64,000 nt of DNA from positions 82,045 through 146,044 of the forward strand of contig JAACZU010000002.1 in assembly GCA_009996615.1 (NCBI GenBank), written 5' to 3'. The DNA comes from Rhodanobacteraceae bacterium (lineage in GTDB: Bacteria > Pseudomonadota > Gammaproteobacteria > Xanthomonadales > Rhodanobacteraceae). Shown one piece after another: positions 1-9,656 of the stretch; position 1 is the first letter of the stretch; every line of letters begins with the position of its first letter. A program made the position numbers and the translations under genes. The notes under the pieces were generated by a model, which did no database searches, was not told where the DNA came from, and saw only the letters and a list, made by a program, of their open reading frames with translations.

Positions 1-348
1 CCGCAGGTGCCGCCGACCGGCGTGACGACGTGGTAGTTCGGCGCCGGGCTCAGCGTGAACGTCGTCGTCGCCCCGTGGTTCACCGTCTGCGCGGTCGACG
101 GCGAGATCGTGCCGTTGCCGCCGTTCACGCTCGGCGTCACCGCGTGCGTGTCGATCGCGAAGCTCGCGATCACCGTGCAATCGGCATTGACCGCGTTCGT
201 CGTGTACGTGTTGCCGGCGAGCGTACCGCCGCAGGTGCCGCCGACCGGCGTGACGACGTGGTAGTTCGGCGCCGGGCTCAGCGTGAACGTCGTGGTCGCA
301 CCCTGGTTCACCGTCTGCGGGGTCGACGGCGAGATCGTGCCGTTGCCG
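1..348 (-). repeat. 228-bp tandem repeat encoding 76-residue InlB-like units
   Basis: Bases 1-120 recur at 229-348 with only a few mismatches, giving a period of 228 bp (76 codons) inside the surface-protein gene. The conserved part encodes the segment around TLSPAPNYHVVTPVGGTCGG. The left-hand unit is cut by the window edge, so the number of copies is unknown. Confidence 0.85.
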
Positions 349-3302
349 CTGGCGCTCGGCGTGACCGTGAACGTGGGCGCCGCCACCGTCACCGGCTTGG
401 TGATCGAATCGGTCGCGCCGAGGTTGTCGGTCACGGTCAGCGTGACGCTGTAGGTGCCCGCAGCGGCGTAGGTGTGGCTCGGGTTGGTCGCCGTCGACGT
501 CGCGCCGTCGCCGAACGTCCACGAGCGCGAGGCGATGCTGCCGTCGCTGTCGGTGGAGCCATCGGTGAAGTTCGCCGTGAGGCCGGTCGTGGTGAAGCCG
601 AAATTCGCCGTCGGCGGCACGTTCGACGTCGCCACCGTCACCGGCTTGCTGATCGTGTTGGTGGCGCCACCGTCGTCGGTCGCGGTCAGCGTGACGGTGT
701 AGCTTCCGGCCGCCGCATAGGTGTGGCTGGGGTTCTGCTGCGTGGAGGTAGTACCGTCGCCGAACGTCCATGCCCACGACGCGATCGTGCCGTCGCTGTC
801 GCTGGACGCGTCGGTGAACTGGGCGGTCAGGCCGTTCGTGGTGAAGGTGAAGTTCGCCGTCGGCGCGGCGTTGCCGCTGGGGACGTATTCCCACACCGAG
901 CGGCCGAACGTGGCGGCGCGGATCAGGCTGCCATCGTCGGCCACGTACAGGTCGGTCACGTTCACCAGCGGCATGCCGGCGCCGTAGCGCGTCCAAGTCG
1001 CGCCGCTGTTGTCGGAGGTGTACACGCCCAGGTGCGTGGCGGCGTACAGCGTGCTGCTGCTCAGCGGATCGACGATGAGGCTGTTGACCGGAATGCCGGC
1101 CGGGAAACCCGAGGCGCCGCTGTCGATCGCGGTCCAGCTGGTGCCGCCATTGGCCGAGCGCCACAGGTGCGTGGCCTGTGCATCCGGCGCCACCGAGGCG
1201 ATGTAGATGATGCTCGGATTGGCCGGATCGAACGTGATCGAGGACAGGCTCAGGCCGTTGCCGGGCAGGCTCGTGCTGCTGCCGATCTGCGTCCAGCTGG
1301 TGCCGCCGTTGGTGGTGAGGTAGGCGCGGCCCGAGTTGGCGACGACGCCGATCGTGTTCGCGCTGCTCGCCGCCACGCCGATGTTGCGGATCGAGAGGCC
1401 GCTGGTCGGCAGGCCGCTGGTGCCGAGCGCGGCCCAGTTCGAAGCGTAGTTCGTGCTCTTGTAGACCTTGGCGTTGCTGTAGGTGAACAGGGTGTTGCCG
1501 CTGGGGTCGCCCTTCCACTCCGCGATGCGCGTGATGAATGGCGCGGTGCTGGAGTTGTTGCATTCGGTGATGCCGCTGCAGCTTTGGCTGAAGCTGGTGC
1601 CGCCGTTGGTGCTCTTGTAGATGCGGCTGTAGTACAGGCTGCCGAGCATCTGGCTGGCATTGGAGCGGTTGACGTTGCAGCCGAAGCCATCGCCACCGAT
1701 GATCTGGTTGAACACGGCCGTGTTGCCGTCGCGCACGCGCGTGCCGTTGTCCTGCAGGCCGGCGACCACGGCGTTGCGGTTGGCGACCGAGGAGCCGACC
1801 TGGTAGATCAGGTGCGAGGCGATGCCGCGGTTGAGCGTGTCGGTGAAGGTGCTGCCGTTGTTGGTGGAGCGGAAGATGCCGCCGTCGGTGCCGAAGTAGA
1901 CGGCGCCGTTGCTGGCGATGTGGCCGGCATGGAAGTCGGCATGCACGTAGGGCAGGCCACTCTGCGCCAGCCAGTCGGTCGCCTTCGCGTAGGTGCCGCC
2001 GCCGTCGGTGGTCTTGGCGGCGGTCAGCGCACCGCCGAAATAGACGACATCGGCATTGGTCGGGTCGATCAGCACCACCTGGTTGTACCAGCCCTGCCCG
2101 TTCAGCAGCGTATTGACCCGCGTGGAGGTGGCATTCGAGTAGGTCTTGTAGGTCGTGCCGGTCTTGGCGACGCCGGTCCAGGTCACGCCGTTGTCGGTGG
2201 ACTTGAAGAAATTGGCGACGTCGGTGGATCCGCCGGTGTAGGACGTGTTGTTGGCCGCCTCGACGTACATGACGTTGCGATTGGACGGCGCCGCCGCCAC
2301 GGTCAGGCGGGTGATGCCGCCGCTGTCGGTGATGCCGCTGGAGCGGGCCCAGGTGGCGCCGTTGTCGGTGGAGCGCCAGATCTGGCCGTTGGTCTGGTAG
2401 CTGGCGTTGTTGTGATCGGCCTCCAGGCTCAGCACGAAGTTGCTGCCACCACCCCAGGCGATGGACCAGACGTACGGATCGCCCGTCGTCGACATCGGGT
2501 CGATCGTGACCTTGCTGAAGCTCGCGCCGCCGTTGGTCGAGCGATACAGGCCGGCATTGGTGCCGGCCAGCACGATGTTGGTGTCGGTGCGCGCGACTTC
2601 GATCGCGGGAATGATGGTGGCGTTGCCGAGGTAGACGACGCTGCCCCAGTTGTCGCCGCCGTCGGTCGACTTGACCAGGCCCATGCCGGTGCCGTCGAAC
2701 GGATCGCCCAGGCCCAGGTACAGCGTGTTGGCATTGTCGGGCGCCATCGCGAGCGTGCCGACCGAGAGCGATCCGAGCGTTTCGGTCTTCGCTGCCCAGG
2801 TGCTGCCGTTGTCGGTCGATTTCCACACGCCGCCGCCGGAGAACGCCACGTAGATGACGTTGGCGTTGGCCGGATCGGTGACGATCGCATTGACGCGGCC
2901 GGCGTCGGTGACGTTCAACGTGCCGCCGTTGATCGCGTAGTTGGCGCTGGTCGGGCCGATGTTGAGCCAGTTGCCGTTGGCCGCGGCGACCAGCGGCGCG
3001 AGCACGTCGGTCACCGGGCTGGAGGTGCCGCTGTAAGGCATCAGCGCGGCATGGCGTTCGCGCTCGCGCTTGGCAGCCTCGTTGAGGAAGCGCTGGTACT
3101 CCGGCGAAAACAGCGCCTGTTTCTGGCTGAGGCCGCCATCGCTGCCACGGGCCAGGTCGTCGTTGTACCACTCGGCCATCGCCTTGCGGCGCGCGGTGGC
3201 GTCATCGTGCTCGCCTTCCTGCTCGGCGAACACCGCCGCCGGCGCCGCCAGCAGCAGGCCGAGCAGCAGGCTCCGGCCCCATTGCGTCAACTTCACGTTC
3301 AT
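1..3302 (-). CDS. Large secreted Asp-box beta-propeller protein with PKD and InlB-type repeats (3' end outside window)
   Basis: The reading frame starts at 3302 with a Sec signal peptide (residues 1-26, cleavage after VFA) and runs off the left edge after about 1,100 codons. Residues about 100-800 hold many Asp-box motifs of the type S-T-D-N-G-x-T-W, as in BNR/sialidase and VPS10-like propellers. Two PKD domains follow (about 807-885 and 890-975), each with the WTFGDG core, and then threonine-rich repeats like the divergent InlB B-repeat, of which two 76-residue copies are visible. No catalytic residues can be named, so sialidase activity is not implied; adhesion or extracellular polymer binding is a reasonable guess. 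A C-terminal anchor or sorting signal, if any, lies outside the window. The gene stands alone, 344 bp from gfa. Confidence 0.85.
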   Translation of the reverse strand, partial: MNVKLTQWGRSLLLGLLLAAPAAVFAEQEGEHDDATARRKAMAEWYNDDLARGSDGGLSQKQALFSPEYQRFLNEAAKRERERHAALMPYSGTSSPVTDVLAPLVAAANGNWLNIGPTSANYAINGGTLNVTDAGRVNAIVTDPANANVIYVAFSGGGVWKSTDNGSTWAAKTETLGSLSVGTLAMAPDNANTLYLGLGDPFDGTGMGLVKSTDGGDNWGSVVYLGNATIIPAIEVARTDTNIVLAGTNAGLYRSTNGGASFSKVTIDPMSTTGDPYVWSIAWGGGSNFVLSLEADHNNASYQTNGQIWRSTDNGATWARSSGITDSGGITRLTVAAAPSNRNVMYVEAANNTSYTGGSTDVANFFKSTDNGVTWTGVAKTGTTYKTYSNATSTRVNTLLNGQGWYNQVVLIDPTNADVVYFGGALTAAKTTDGGGTYAKATDWLAQSGLPYVHADFHAGHIASNGAVYFGTDGGIFRSTNNGSTFTDTLNRGIASHLIYQVGSSVANRNAVVAGLQDNGTRVRDGNTAVFNQIIGGDGFGCNVNRSNASQMLGSLYYSRIYKSTNGGTSFSQSCSGITECNNSSTAPFITRIAEWKGDPSGNTLFTYSNAKVYKSTNYASNWAALGTSGLPTSGLSIRNIGVAASSANTIGVVANSGRAYLTTNGGTSWTQIGSSTSLPGNGLSLSSITFDPANPSIIYIASVAPDAQATHLWRSANGGTSWTAIDSGASGFPAGIPVNSLIVDPLSSSTLYAATHLGVYTSDNSGATWTRYGAGMPLVNVTDLYVADDGSLIRAATFGRSVWEYVPSGNAAPTANFTFTTNGLTAQFTDASSDSDGTIASWAWTFGDGTTSTQQNPSHTYAAAGSYTVTLTATDDGGATNTISKPVTVATSNVPPTANFGFTTTGLTANFTDGSTDSDGSIASRSWTFGDGATSTATNPSHTYAAAGTYSVTLTVTDNLGATDSITKPVTVAAPTFTVTPSASGNGTISPSTPQTVNQGATTTFTLSPAPNYHVVTPVGGTCGGTLAGNTYTTNAVNADCTVIASFAIDTHAVTPSVNGGNGTISPSTAQTVNHGATTTFTLSPAPNYHVVTPVGGTC

Positions 3303-3646
3303 TCCGGTTCCCCAACGGTTGATAGTCGGCGGCCGCGCCGCCTTTCGCCCACGCACGCGACGGCGTCCCCGTCATACGGCGGAGACACAGGATCGGATCG
3401 CGGAGCCGCGCATCCTGCCACGGTCTGCAGGGAAATGGTTCCTCGGGGAATCGCCGGGAATGTAAAGACGGGCCGTCGCGTGCGCGCCACCGCGGCCTCG
3501 CTGCCGCGGCAAGGCCGGGCTCCGGCGCGATTTCCCGCGCCCGATCAACGACAAGCGCGCCGATCGGCGGGCTTGTCGTCAGCGACGCCCTCGGATGGGC
3601 GCCGCGCATGCGCGCGGCGGCAGGCGCGAGCGGTGGCTGCCGTCGC
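3303..3646. other. Intergenic region between propeller protein and gfa
   Basis: This stretch of 344 bp should hold the promoter of the leftward surface-protein gene and the 3' end of gfa. I see no gene with proper coding character and no convincing sigma70 promoter or terminator. Confidence 0.4.
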
Positions 3647-4219
3647 TCAGGCTTTCAGCACGCCCGAGCGCTTGGCCACGTGCGTCGAGATCGCGTCCAT
3701 CAGCGGCGGCGACAGGCAGTCGTACGGCTCCAGGCCGATCTCCTTCAGCCGCGCGCGCACCGCGCCCATGTTGGCCGGGTCGGCGCCGGCCTCGATGATC
3801 GAGGACACGAACGCGGCGAACGTCGGCGGCGACCAGCCGTGCTGCGGCGACAGCTCGGTGTGCACGAAGTCCAGGCCGTAAAACGGATGATCCTTGTTCT
3901 CGATGCGCCCGTACATGTGCGTGCCGCAGGCCGTGCAGGCATGCCGCTGGATCGTCGCCTTGTCGTCGACGACCTTCAGCTTCTGCGCGTTCTTCGTCAC
4001 CGTGAGCTTGTCGCGCGGCACCACCGCGACCATCGAGAACAGTGCGCCGGCCGGCTTCCAGCAGCGCGTGCAGCCGCAGACGTGGTTGTGCGCGCTCTGC
4101 GCGTCGATGCGCACCTCGACCGGATCCCGTGCGCACTTGCACACCAGCGTGCCGCCGCTGAAGCCGGGCACGGCCGGGGCGATGCCATGATCGACCGACG
4201 GATGGATCGTGACTGCCAT
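3647..4219 (-). CDS. gfa: S-(hydroxymethyl)glutathione synthase (glutathione-dependent formaldehyde-activating enzyme)
   Basis: This 190-residue protein belongs to the Gfa family, which promotes condensation of formaldehyde with glutathione to S-hydroxymethylglutathione, the substrate of class III alcohol dehydrogenase. The family zinc ligands are visible as C27-K-C29, C48-G-C50-T-R-C53 and C95-T-A-C98, and the length is that of the family. The dehydrogenase is the next gene on the same strand (start 5839), which supports the assignment to glutathione-linked formaldehyde detoxification. The two are separated by 507 bp carrying a REP element, so gfa probably has its own promoter. Cytoplasmic enzyme. 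Confidence 0.93.
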   Translation of the reverse strand: MAVTIHPSVDHGIAPAVPGFSGGTLVCKCARDPVEVRIDAQSAHNHVCGCTRCWKPAGALFSMVAVVPRDKLTVTKNAQKLKVVDDKATIQRHACTACGTHMYGRIENKDHPFYGLDFVHTELSPQHGWSPPTFAAFVSSIIEAGADPANMGAVRARLKEIGLEPYDCLSPPLMDAISTHVAKRSGVLKA

Positions 4220-4726
4220 GGGGTCCTCCGCTTGCTCGGGTGGCCTGCTTGCGAGCCCTCCCCTTCAAGGGGAGGGTTGGGTGGGGATGGTGTTGTTCTT
4301 GTGTCGCCGTGTTTGCGAAAACCGACCCGCATCCATGCGTTTTCCGCTCGCATCCCTGCGAGCGGGTTACTTCTCTTTCCTTGTCCATCTCGTTTGGTAC
4401 AAGCATCCATCCCTGGGGCGCCTGCCGCTCGACATCCCTGTCTCGCCCTCAGCCGCCTGAGAGCGGCTTCGACCCCAACAGCGGCGCCCGCAGGGCTCCC
4501 CTGCCCTGCGGGTACGTGGTCGCCGGCCGGGGTTCGCCGACGGCACCTCCGTGTGCCGACGGCGAACGCGCGCGCATCGTGCGCGCGCCCCTGTGGGCTG
4601 ATCCGTCCGGCGCCCACCGCCGCTGAACGGGGACCCGGAAAAGCAGCGCGCTCCTGCGCGCAGAAGCACAAGCAACAGCAACAGCAAGCAACTGCGATCT
4701 GGCTGATTGTTCTTGTCGACACACTC
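4220..4726. other. Structured intergenic region between frmA and gfa
   Basis: These 507 bp contain no credible gene. They hold a REP element at 4256-4300, then from about 4440 to 4690 a dense series of GC hairpins: CAGGGC/GCCCTG around 4485-4505, an alternating GCGCGC/GCGCGC stem around 4565-4590, and a GCGCGC hairpin around 4648-4668. The hairpins could be termination or processing signals of frmA, or remnants of a dispersed repeat. Confidence 0.4.
4256..4300 (+). repeat. REP-like element, family B (CCCTCCCCTTCAAGGGGAGGG core)
   Basis: A palindrome CCTCCCCTT/AAGGGGAGG is followed by a G-rich tail (GGTTGGGTGGGGATGGTGTT). The same element occurs at 55733-55772 and as an inverted pair at 61419-61520. 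It lies just upstream of gfa, whose start is at 4219. Confidence 0.85.
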
Positions 4727-6004
<1,278 letters not shown>

Positions 6005-6973
6005 TCAGGGCGCGATCACGACACCCCACGGCAGCTCGCCGACCGCGATGTCGACGCGCTTGGCCAGCGTCTTCGTGTCGATCACGCTGACGTTGTTGGA
6101 GCGGCCGTTGGCGACGTAGAGCTTGCTGCCGTCCGGCGTCAGCGCCATGTTCCACGGCCGCTGGCCGGTCGGGATCTCCTTCACGACCGTATTCGTCGCC
6201 ACGTCGATGACCGACACGCTGCCGGCGCCGCCATTGGCGACGTAGACGCGGCGGCCGTCCGCGCTCGCGGTCACGCCGGCGGCGCGCAGCGCGGTCGGGA
6301 TGTTGGCGATGCGCGTGCGCGTGGCGAGGTCGATCACGTCGACGCTGGCCGCGCCCTCCTGCGCGACGTACAGGCGCGTGCTGCCGGGCACGAAGGCGGC
6401 GCCGCGCGGATGGCCGCTGGTCGCGATCGTGCCGGTCGAGGCGCGCTTGGCCAGGTCGATCACGTCGAGGTTGTCGGAACCCTCGTTGCTGGTCAGCAGC
6501 CGGCGGCCGTCCGGCGTGAATTCGCAGTGCTCCGGATTGCGCCCCTGCACCGGGATGCGCGCGGTGACCGCGAACGTCGCGACGTCGACCAGCAGCGCCT
6601 GGTGCTGCCCTTCCGCGCAGACCGCCAGCGTCTTGCCGTCCGGCGCCAGCCGCACGCCTTCGGCCTCCTTGCCGATCGCGACGCGGCGCACGAGCGTGTC
6701 GGTGGCGGGGTCGAGCGCGACCAGCGCATCGTGCGCGGCGTCGACCACGTACAGCACGCGCCCGTCGCGCGCGGCCTCGATCGCCTGCAGGCGCTTGCCG
6801 AGCTGGCCCTGCCCGGTCAGCGTGCGCACGACCGTGTCGGTCGCGGTGTCGATGACCGAGATCGAACCGCTCTTCTGGTTCGGCACGTAGGCGAACGGCG
6901 CGGCCTGCGCCGGCGCCAGCGCGGCGGCGAGCAGCAGGGCGGCGAGGCGCGAAGGAAAGACCAGGACTGGCAT
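6005..6973 (-). CDS. Periplasmic YVTN-type beta-propeller protein associated with PQQ-dependent oxidation
   Basis: The 322-residue product has a signal peptide (cleaved near AQA-APFAY) and about seven propeller blades with motifs such as YVPNQKSGSISVIDTATD and VYVANGGAGSVSVIDVATN. It resembles the PQQ-dependent catabolism-associated beta-propeller family, and its position next to xoxG, xoxJ and xoxF fits. The biochemical role is not established. The start at 6973 was chosen because it begins directly at the signal peptide; longer frames upstream read through the xoxG region out of frame. It lies 86 bp downstream of xoxG and is probably co-transcribed. Confidence 0.85.
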   Translation of the reverse strand: MPVLVFPSRLAALLLAAALAPAQAAPFAYVPNQKSGSISVIDTATDTVVRTLTGQGQLGKRLQAIEAARDGRVLYVVDAAHDALVALDPATDTLVRRVAIGKEAEGVRLAPDGKTLAVCAEGQHQALLVDVATFAVTARIPVQGRNPEHCEFTPDGRRLLTSNEGSDNLDVIDLAKRASTGTIATSGHPRGAAFVPGSTRLYVAQEGAASVDVIDLATRTRIANIPTALRAAGVTASADGRRVYVANGGAGSVSVIDVATNTVVKEIPTGQRPWNMALTPDGSKLYVANGRSNNVSVIDTKTLAKRVDIAVGELPWGVVIAP

Positions 6974-7059
6974 CACGGCTCCGGTGCGGACTTGAGGCGG
7001 CGACCATAGCGCACAACGCCGCGACTTCCATCGTGCCCGGTCGCGGGCGCTCCGATCCT

Positions 7060-7638
7060 TCACCAGTTGCGCAACGCCGGATCGCCGGCATATTTCGAGC
7101 GGATGTAGGCGAGCAGCTTCCACGCCTCCTCGTCGCTGACCACGCCGGCGAACGCGGGCATGTCGCCGACCACCTTCTCGTGGCCGACGCGCGCGTAGCC
7201 TTTCGCCTGCAGGCCGCTGCTGCCGAGCTTGATCAGGTTGAACAACGTGGTGTCGTCGCTGCCGTAGACCCAGGTGTCGTTGATCACCGGCGGGCACATG
7301 CCGCCGCCGCCGCCGGCGCCGTGGCAGCCGCTGCAGGCCTTGGCCACGAACAGGTCCTTGCCGGCCGCGATCGCGGCGGCGTCGCCGGTGTCGGGGTTCT
7401 TGACGATCGGCAGGCCGTGCGCATTGGTGGCGCCGCCCGCCGCGGCCTGGCCGGCCGCGGTACTCGCCGGCGCGGGCGGCGTGCCGGGCTTGCCCTGCCA
7501 GGTCGTGTTCGCGTCCGCCGGCGGCGGCGTGGCGATGTTCCACTGCTCCTTCACCTCCTGCGCGGACGGCAGCGCGGCGACGACGGCTGCGCCGGCGGCG
7601 GCCAGCGCAGCGAGGCAAAGCACGAAACGCACGCTCAT
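7060..7638 (-). CDS. xoxG: XoxG-type periplasmic cytochrome c (electron acceptor of methanol dehydrogenase)
   Basis: This 192-residue exported cytochrome has one haem site C102-S-G-C105-H106 and a distal ligand candidate M160 in GDMPAF. The N-terminal 22 residues are a signal peptide, followed by a low-complexity Pro/Ala/Gly linker. I start at 7638 because GGAGAAACCG precedes that ATG; ATGs at 7650 and 7677 are in frame but less suitable. Cytochromes of this type accept electrons from XoxF. The gene lies between the XoxJ-like gene and the propeller gene on the same strand. The poly-Gly stretch after the haem motif is unusual. Confidence 0.85.
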   Translation of the reverse strand: MSVRFVLCLAALAAAGAAVVAALPSAQEVKEQWNIATPPPADANTTWQGKPGTPPAPASTAAGQAAAGGATNAHGLPIVKNPDTGDAAAIAAGKDLFVAKACSGCHGAGGGGGMCPPVINDTWVYGSDDTTLFNLIKLGSSGLQAKGYARVGHEKVVGDMPAFAGVVSDEEAWKLLAYIRSKYAGDPALRNW

Positions 7639-7714
7639 CGGTTTCTCCATGGGGCTGGGCGCGGCGCTCCTGCGCACGTGCGCCGCGGTTCGCCGGGACG
7701 CGGCCGGCGCGTCG

Positions 7715-9307
7715 TCATTGTGCCCGCGCCAGCAACGCCGCGACTTGCCGGCTGCCCTTGTCGCGCGCGACGTCGAGCGCGGTTTGGCCGTGCGCGTCCG
7801 TCGCCGCCGCGTCGGCGCCGGCGGCGAGCAGTGCGCGCGCGGCGGCCACGTCGTCGTCGGCCGCGGCCAGCATCAGCGGCGTGACGCCCGCCCGGTTCGC
7901 CGCGCGCGCATCGGCGCCGTGCTGCAGCAGCAGTTCGAACACGTCATCGGAGCCCTGGGCGGCGGCGAACATCAGCGGCGTGTAGCCGGCCGCGTTGGCC
8001 GCGTTGACCTGCGCGCCGGCGGCGAGCAGGCCGCGGACCTGCGCCACGTCGCCGGCACGGATCGCGAGCGTCAGCGCGTTCCAGCCCTGCGCGTTCCACG
8101 CGTCGATGCGCGCGCCGTGCGCAAGCAGCAACTGCTGCAGGGCGGCGTCCTTGCGCCACACTGCGCTCATCAGCGGCGTCCAGCCGTCGGCGTCGCGCGC
8201 GTCGACCGCCGCACCGTGTTCGAGCAGCAGCCGCGCGATCTCGACATGGCCCTCGCGCACGGCCCACTGCAGCGCGTTGTAGGCCGGCTCGGCGACCTGC
8301 TCCGGATCGGCGCCTTGCGCGAGCAGCCAGCGCACGCGCGCCGGATCGTCGGCGATCACCGCCGCGGCGAGTTCCTTGTCCGCGTCGGCACCGGCGGCGA
8401 TGCGTGCTTCGAGCGCGGCCAGCGCGGCCGGCGGCGACGCAGGCCGGTCGCGCGCGGCGTCCTGGTGCGCGCGCTCGATCGCGCCGTACGGGCCGTGCGC
8501 CGGCAGCGCGCCGGAGATCACGCACTCGGCGCATTCGACCAGCGGCACGCCGTACGCCTCCAGCACCGCACGGATCGCGTCCTTGTTCGCGGCGAGCGCG
8601 GTCTCGAGGCTTTGCTTCAGCGCCGCGTCGCCGCGGCGCACGCCGAGCGACAGCGCGAACTCGAGCGGAATCGTGTCGTCGAGCCGGTTCAGCGGCAGCA
8701 GCGCCAGTGGCGCGCGACGCGCGTACCAGCCGGCGACCGGGCCCCACGCCTCGACCGCATCGAGCGTGCCGGCGACGACCTGCTCGACCTGGCGGCCCGG
8801 ATGGCCCTGCGGCTCGGCGGCCGAGTCGAGGAACGCGTACTGCACCTGCGTGTTGCGCATCACGCCGTGCGCGCGCAGCACCTCGCGCGCGGGCGAGCTC
8901 TGCAGCACGCCGATGCGCCAGCGCCTGAGGCGGGGATCATCGAGCGAAACGAGCGGGCGCTCGCGGTCGCTGCGCCAGGCCAGCACGAAGGTGGACTTGT
9001 AGTACGGCCGCGTGACCAGCGCCGGCTCGTAATCGGACGGCACGTCCATCAGCACGTCGCAGTGACCAGCACCGAGCGTGCTGCGCGCCAGGCCGCGGCC
9101 GTAGTACGGGTACCAGTAGTACTCCAGCGGCGCGCCGAGGCCGCGCGCGAGGATCTGCGCGACCTTGTTCTGGAAGCCCTCGCCCTGCGCGTTCGACAGC
9201 GGCAGGTTGCCCGGATCGGCGCACACGCGCAGCGGCGTCGGGTCGGCCGCCACGGCGTGGCCGGCGGCGAGTGCCAGCAGCGCGGCTAGGAAGCGGCGGG
9301 CGGCCAT
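7715..9307 (-). CDS. xoxJ: XoxJ-type solute-binding protein fused to C-terminal ankyrin repeats
   Basis: The 530-residue product begins with a signal peptide (residues 1-21) and a periplasmic binding-protein fold (about 25-265), with features of the quinoprotein dehydrogenase-associated family such as RVCADPGNLPLSN (27-39) and CDVLMDVPSDYEPALVTRPY (83-102). Members of that family (MoxJ/XoxJ) are thought to help activate the methanol dehydrogenase. From about residue 312 to the end there are six to seven ankyrin repeats, for example DGWTPLMSAVWRKDAAL (374-390) and AGYTPLMFAAAQGSDDV (440-456). The frame is open across the join and without a stop, so this looks like a true fusion. It starts at 9307; the frame upstream reads through the 96-bp repeats and is not credible as protein. 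Confidence 0.85.
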   Translation of the reverse strand: MAARRFLAALLALAAGHAVAADPTPLRVCADPGNLPLSNAQGEGFQNKVAQILARGLGAPLEYYWYPYYGRGLARSTLGAGHCDVLMDVPSDYEPALVTRPYYKSTFVLAWRSDRERPLVSLDDPRLRRWRIGVLQSSPAREVLRAHGVMRNTQVQYAFLDSAAEPQGHPGRQVEQVVAGTLDAVEAWGPVAGWYARRAPLALLPLNRLDDTIPLEFALSLGVRRGDAALKQSLETALAANKDAIRAVLEAYGVPLVECAECVISGALPAHGPYGAIERAHQDAARDRPASPPAALAALEARIAAGADADKELAAAVIADDPARVRWLLAQGADPEQVAEPAYNALQWAVREGHVEIARLLLEHGAAVDARDADGWTPLMSAVWRKDAALQQLLLAHGARIDAWNAQGWNALTLAIRAGDVAQVRGLLAAGAQVNAANAAGYTPLMFAAAQGSDDVFELLLQHGADARAANRAGVTPLMLAAADDDVAAARALLAAGADAAATDAHGQTALDVARDKGSRQVAALLARAQ

Positions 9308-9656
9308 GGCGCCATCAGCCCGTGGGAGCGCCGGCAGGCGCGATGCCTTTGGGGCGGCAGAGGCCACGGCATCGCGGCTTCCGCCGCTCCCACCGAAAGC
9401 AGCGCTTCGTTGCTCCCGTGGGAGCGCCGGCAGGCGCGATGGCTTTGGGCCGGCAGAGGCCACGGCATCGCGGCTTCCGGCGCTCCCACCGAAAGCGGTG
9501 CTTCGTTGCTCCCGTGGGAGCGCTGGCAGGCGCGATGGCTTGGGGCCGCAGTCGAAGCGGATGCGAAGTCGGCCTTCGACCGCACCCTCTCCCCAACCCT
9601 TCTCCCGACGGGAGAGGGGATCGGGCGCAGCCCCCGAAGGAGAGGGCCGCACGGCA
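9308..9656. other. Intergenic region between xoxF and xoxJ, filled with repeats
   Basis: The 349 bp between the xoxF stop and the xoxJ start consist almost wholly of the 96-bp family A array (9321-9550) and a second, unrelated palindrome at about 9580-9645 built on CCCTCTCCCC/GGGAGAGGG. No gene is present. Confidence 0.7.
9321..9550. repeat. Tandem array of family A REP palindromes, 96-bp unit
   Basis: Units start at 9321, 9417 and 9513 (exact 96-bp spacing) with CGTGGGAGCGCCGGCAGGCG; the third is partial. Each full unit carries an outward and an inverted arm (GGGAGCGCCGG... and ...CCGGCGCTCCC), so each can fold into a long hairpin. Related single pairs lie at 44918-44991 and 60536-60617. 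Confidence 0.85.

Noticed and set aside
30-3881. A 1,283-codon plus-strand open frame, and similar giant frames (3608-7009, 15182-20974, 26789-30970)
   Set aside because: They are antisense or shifted shadows of GC-rich genes: Arg/Ala/Gly/Asp-rich sequence without domains, opposite to well-recognised genes.
4209-4626. Small frames in the frmA-gfa gap (for example 4240-4626)
   Set aside because: They begin in the REP element and run through GC hairpins without any coding signature.
9321-9550. Possible CRISPR array
   Set aside because: The units are 96-bp near-identical copies with internal inverted arms and no variable spacers, and no cas genes are present.
9315-9596. Apparent protein frames across the 96-bp repeats
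   Set aside because: They only translate the palindromes; units contain inverted arms and lie between two genes, and the xoxJ signal peptide begins after them.
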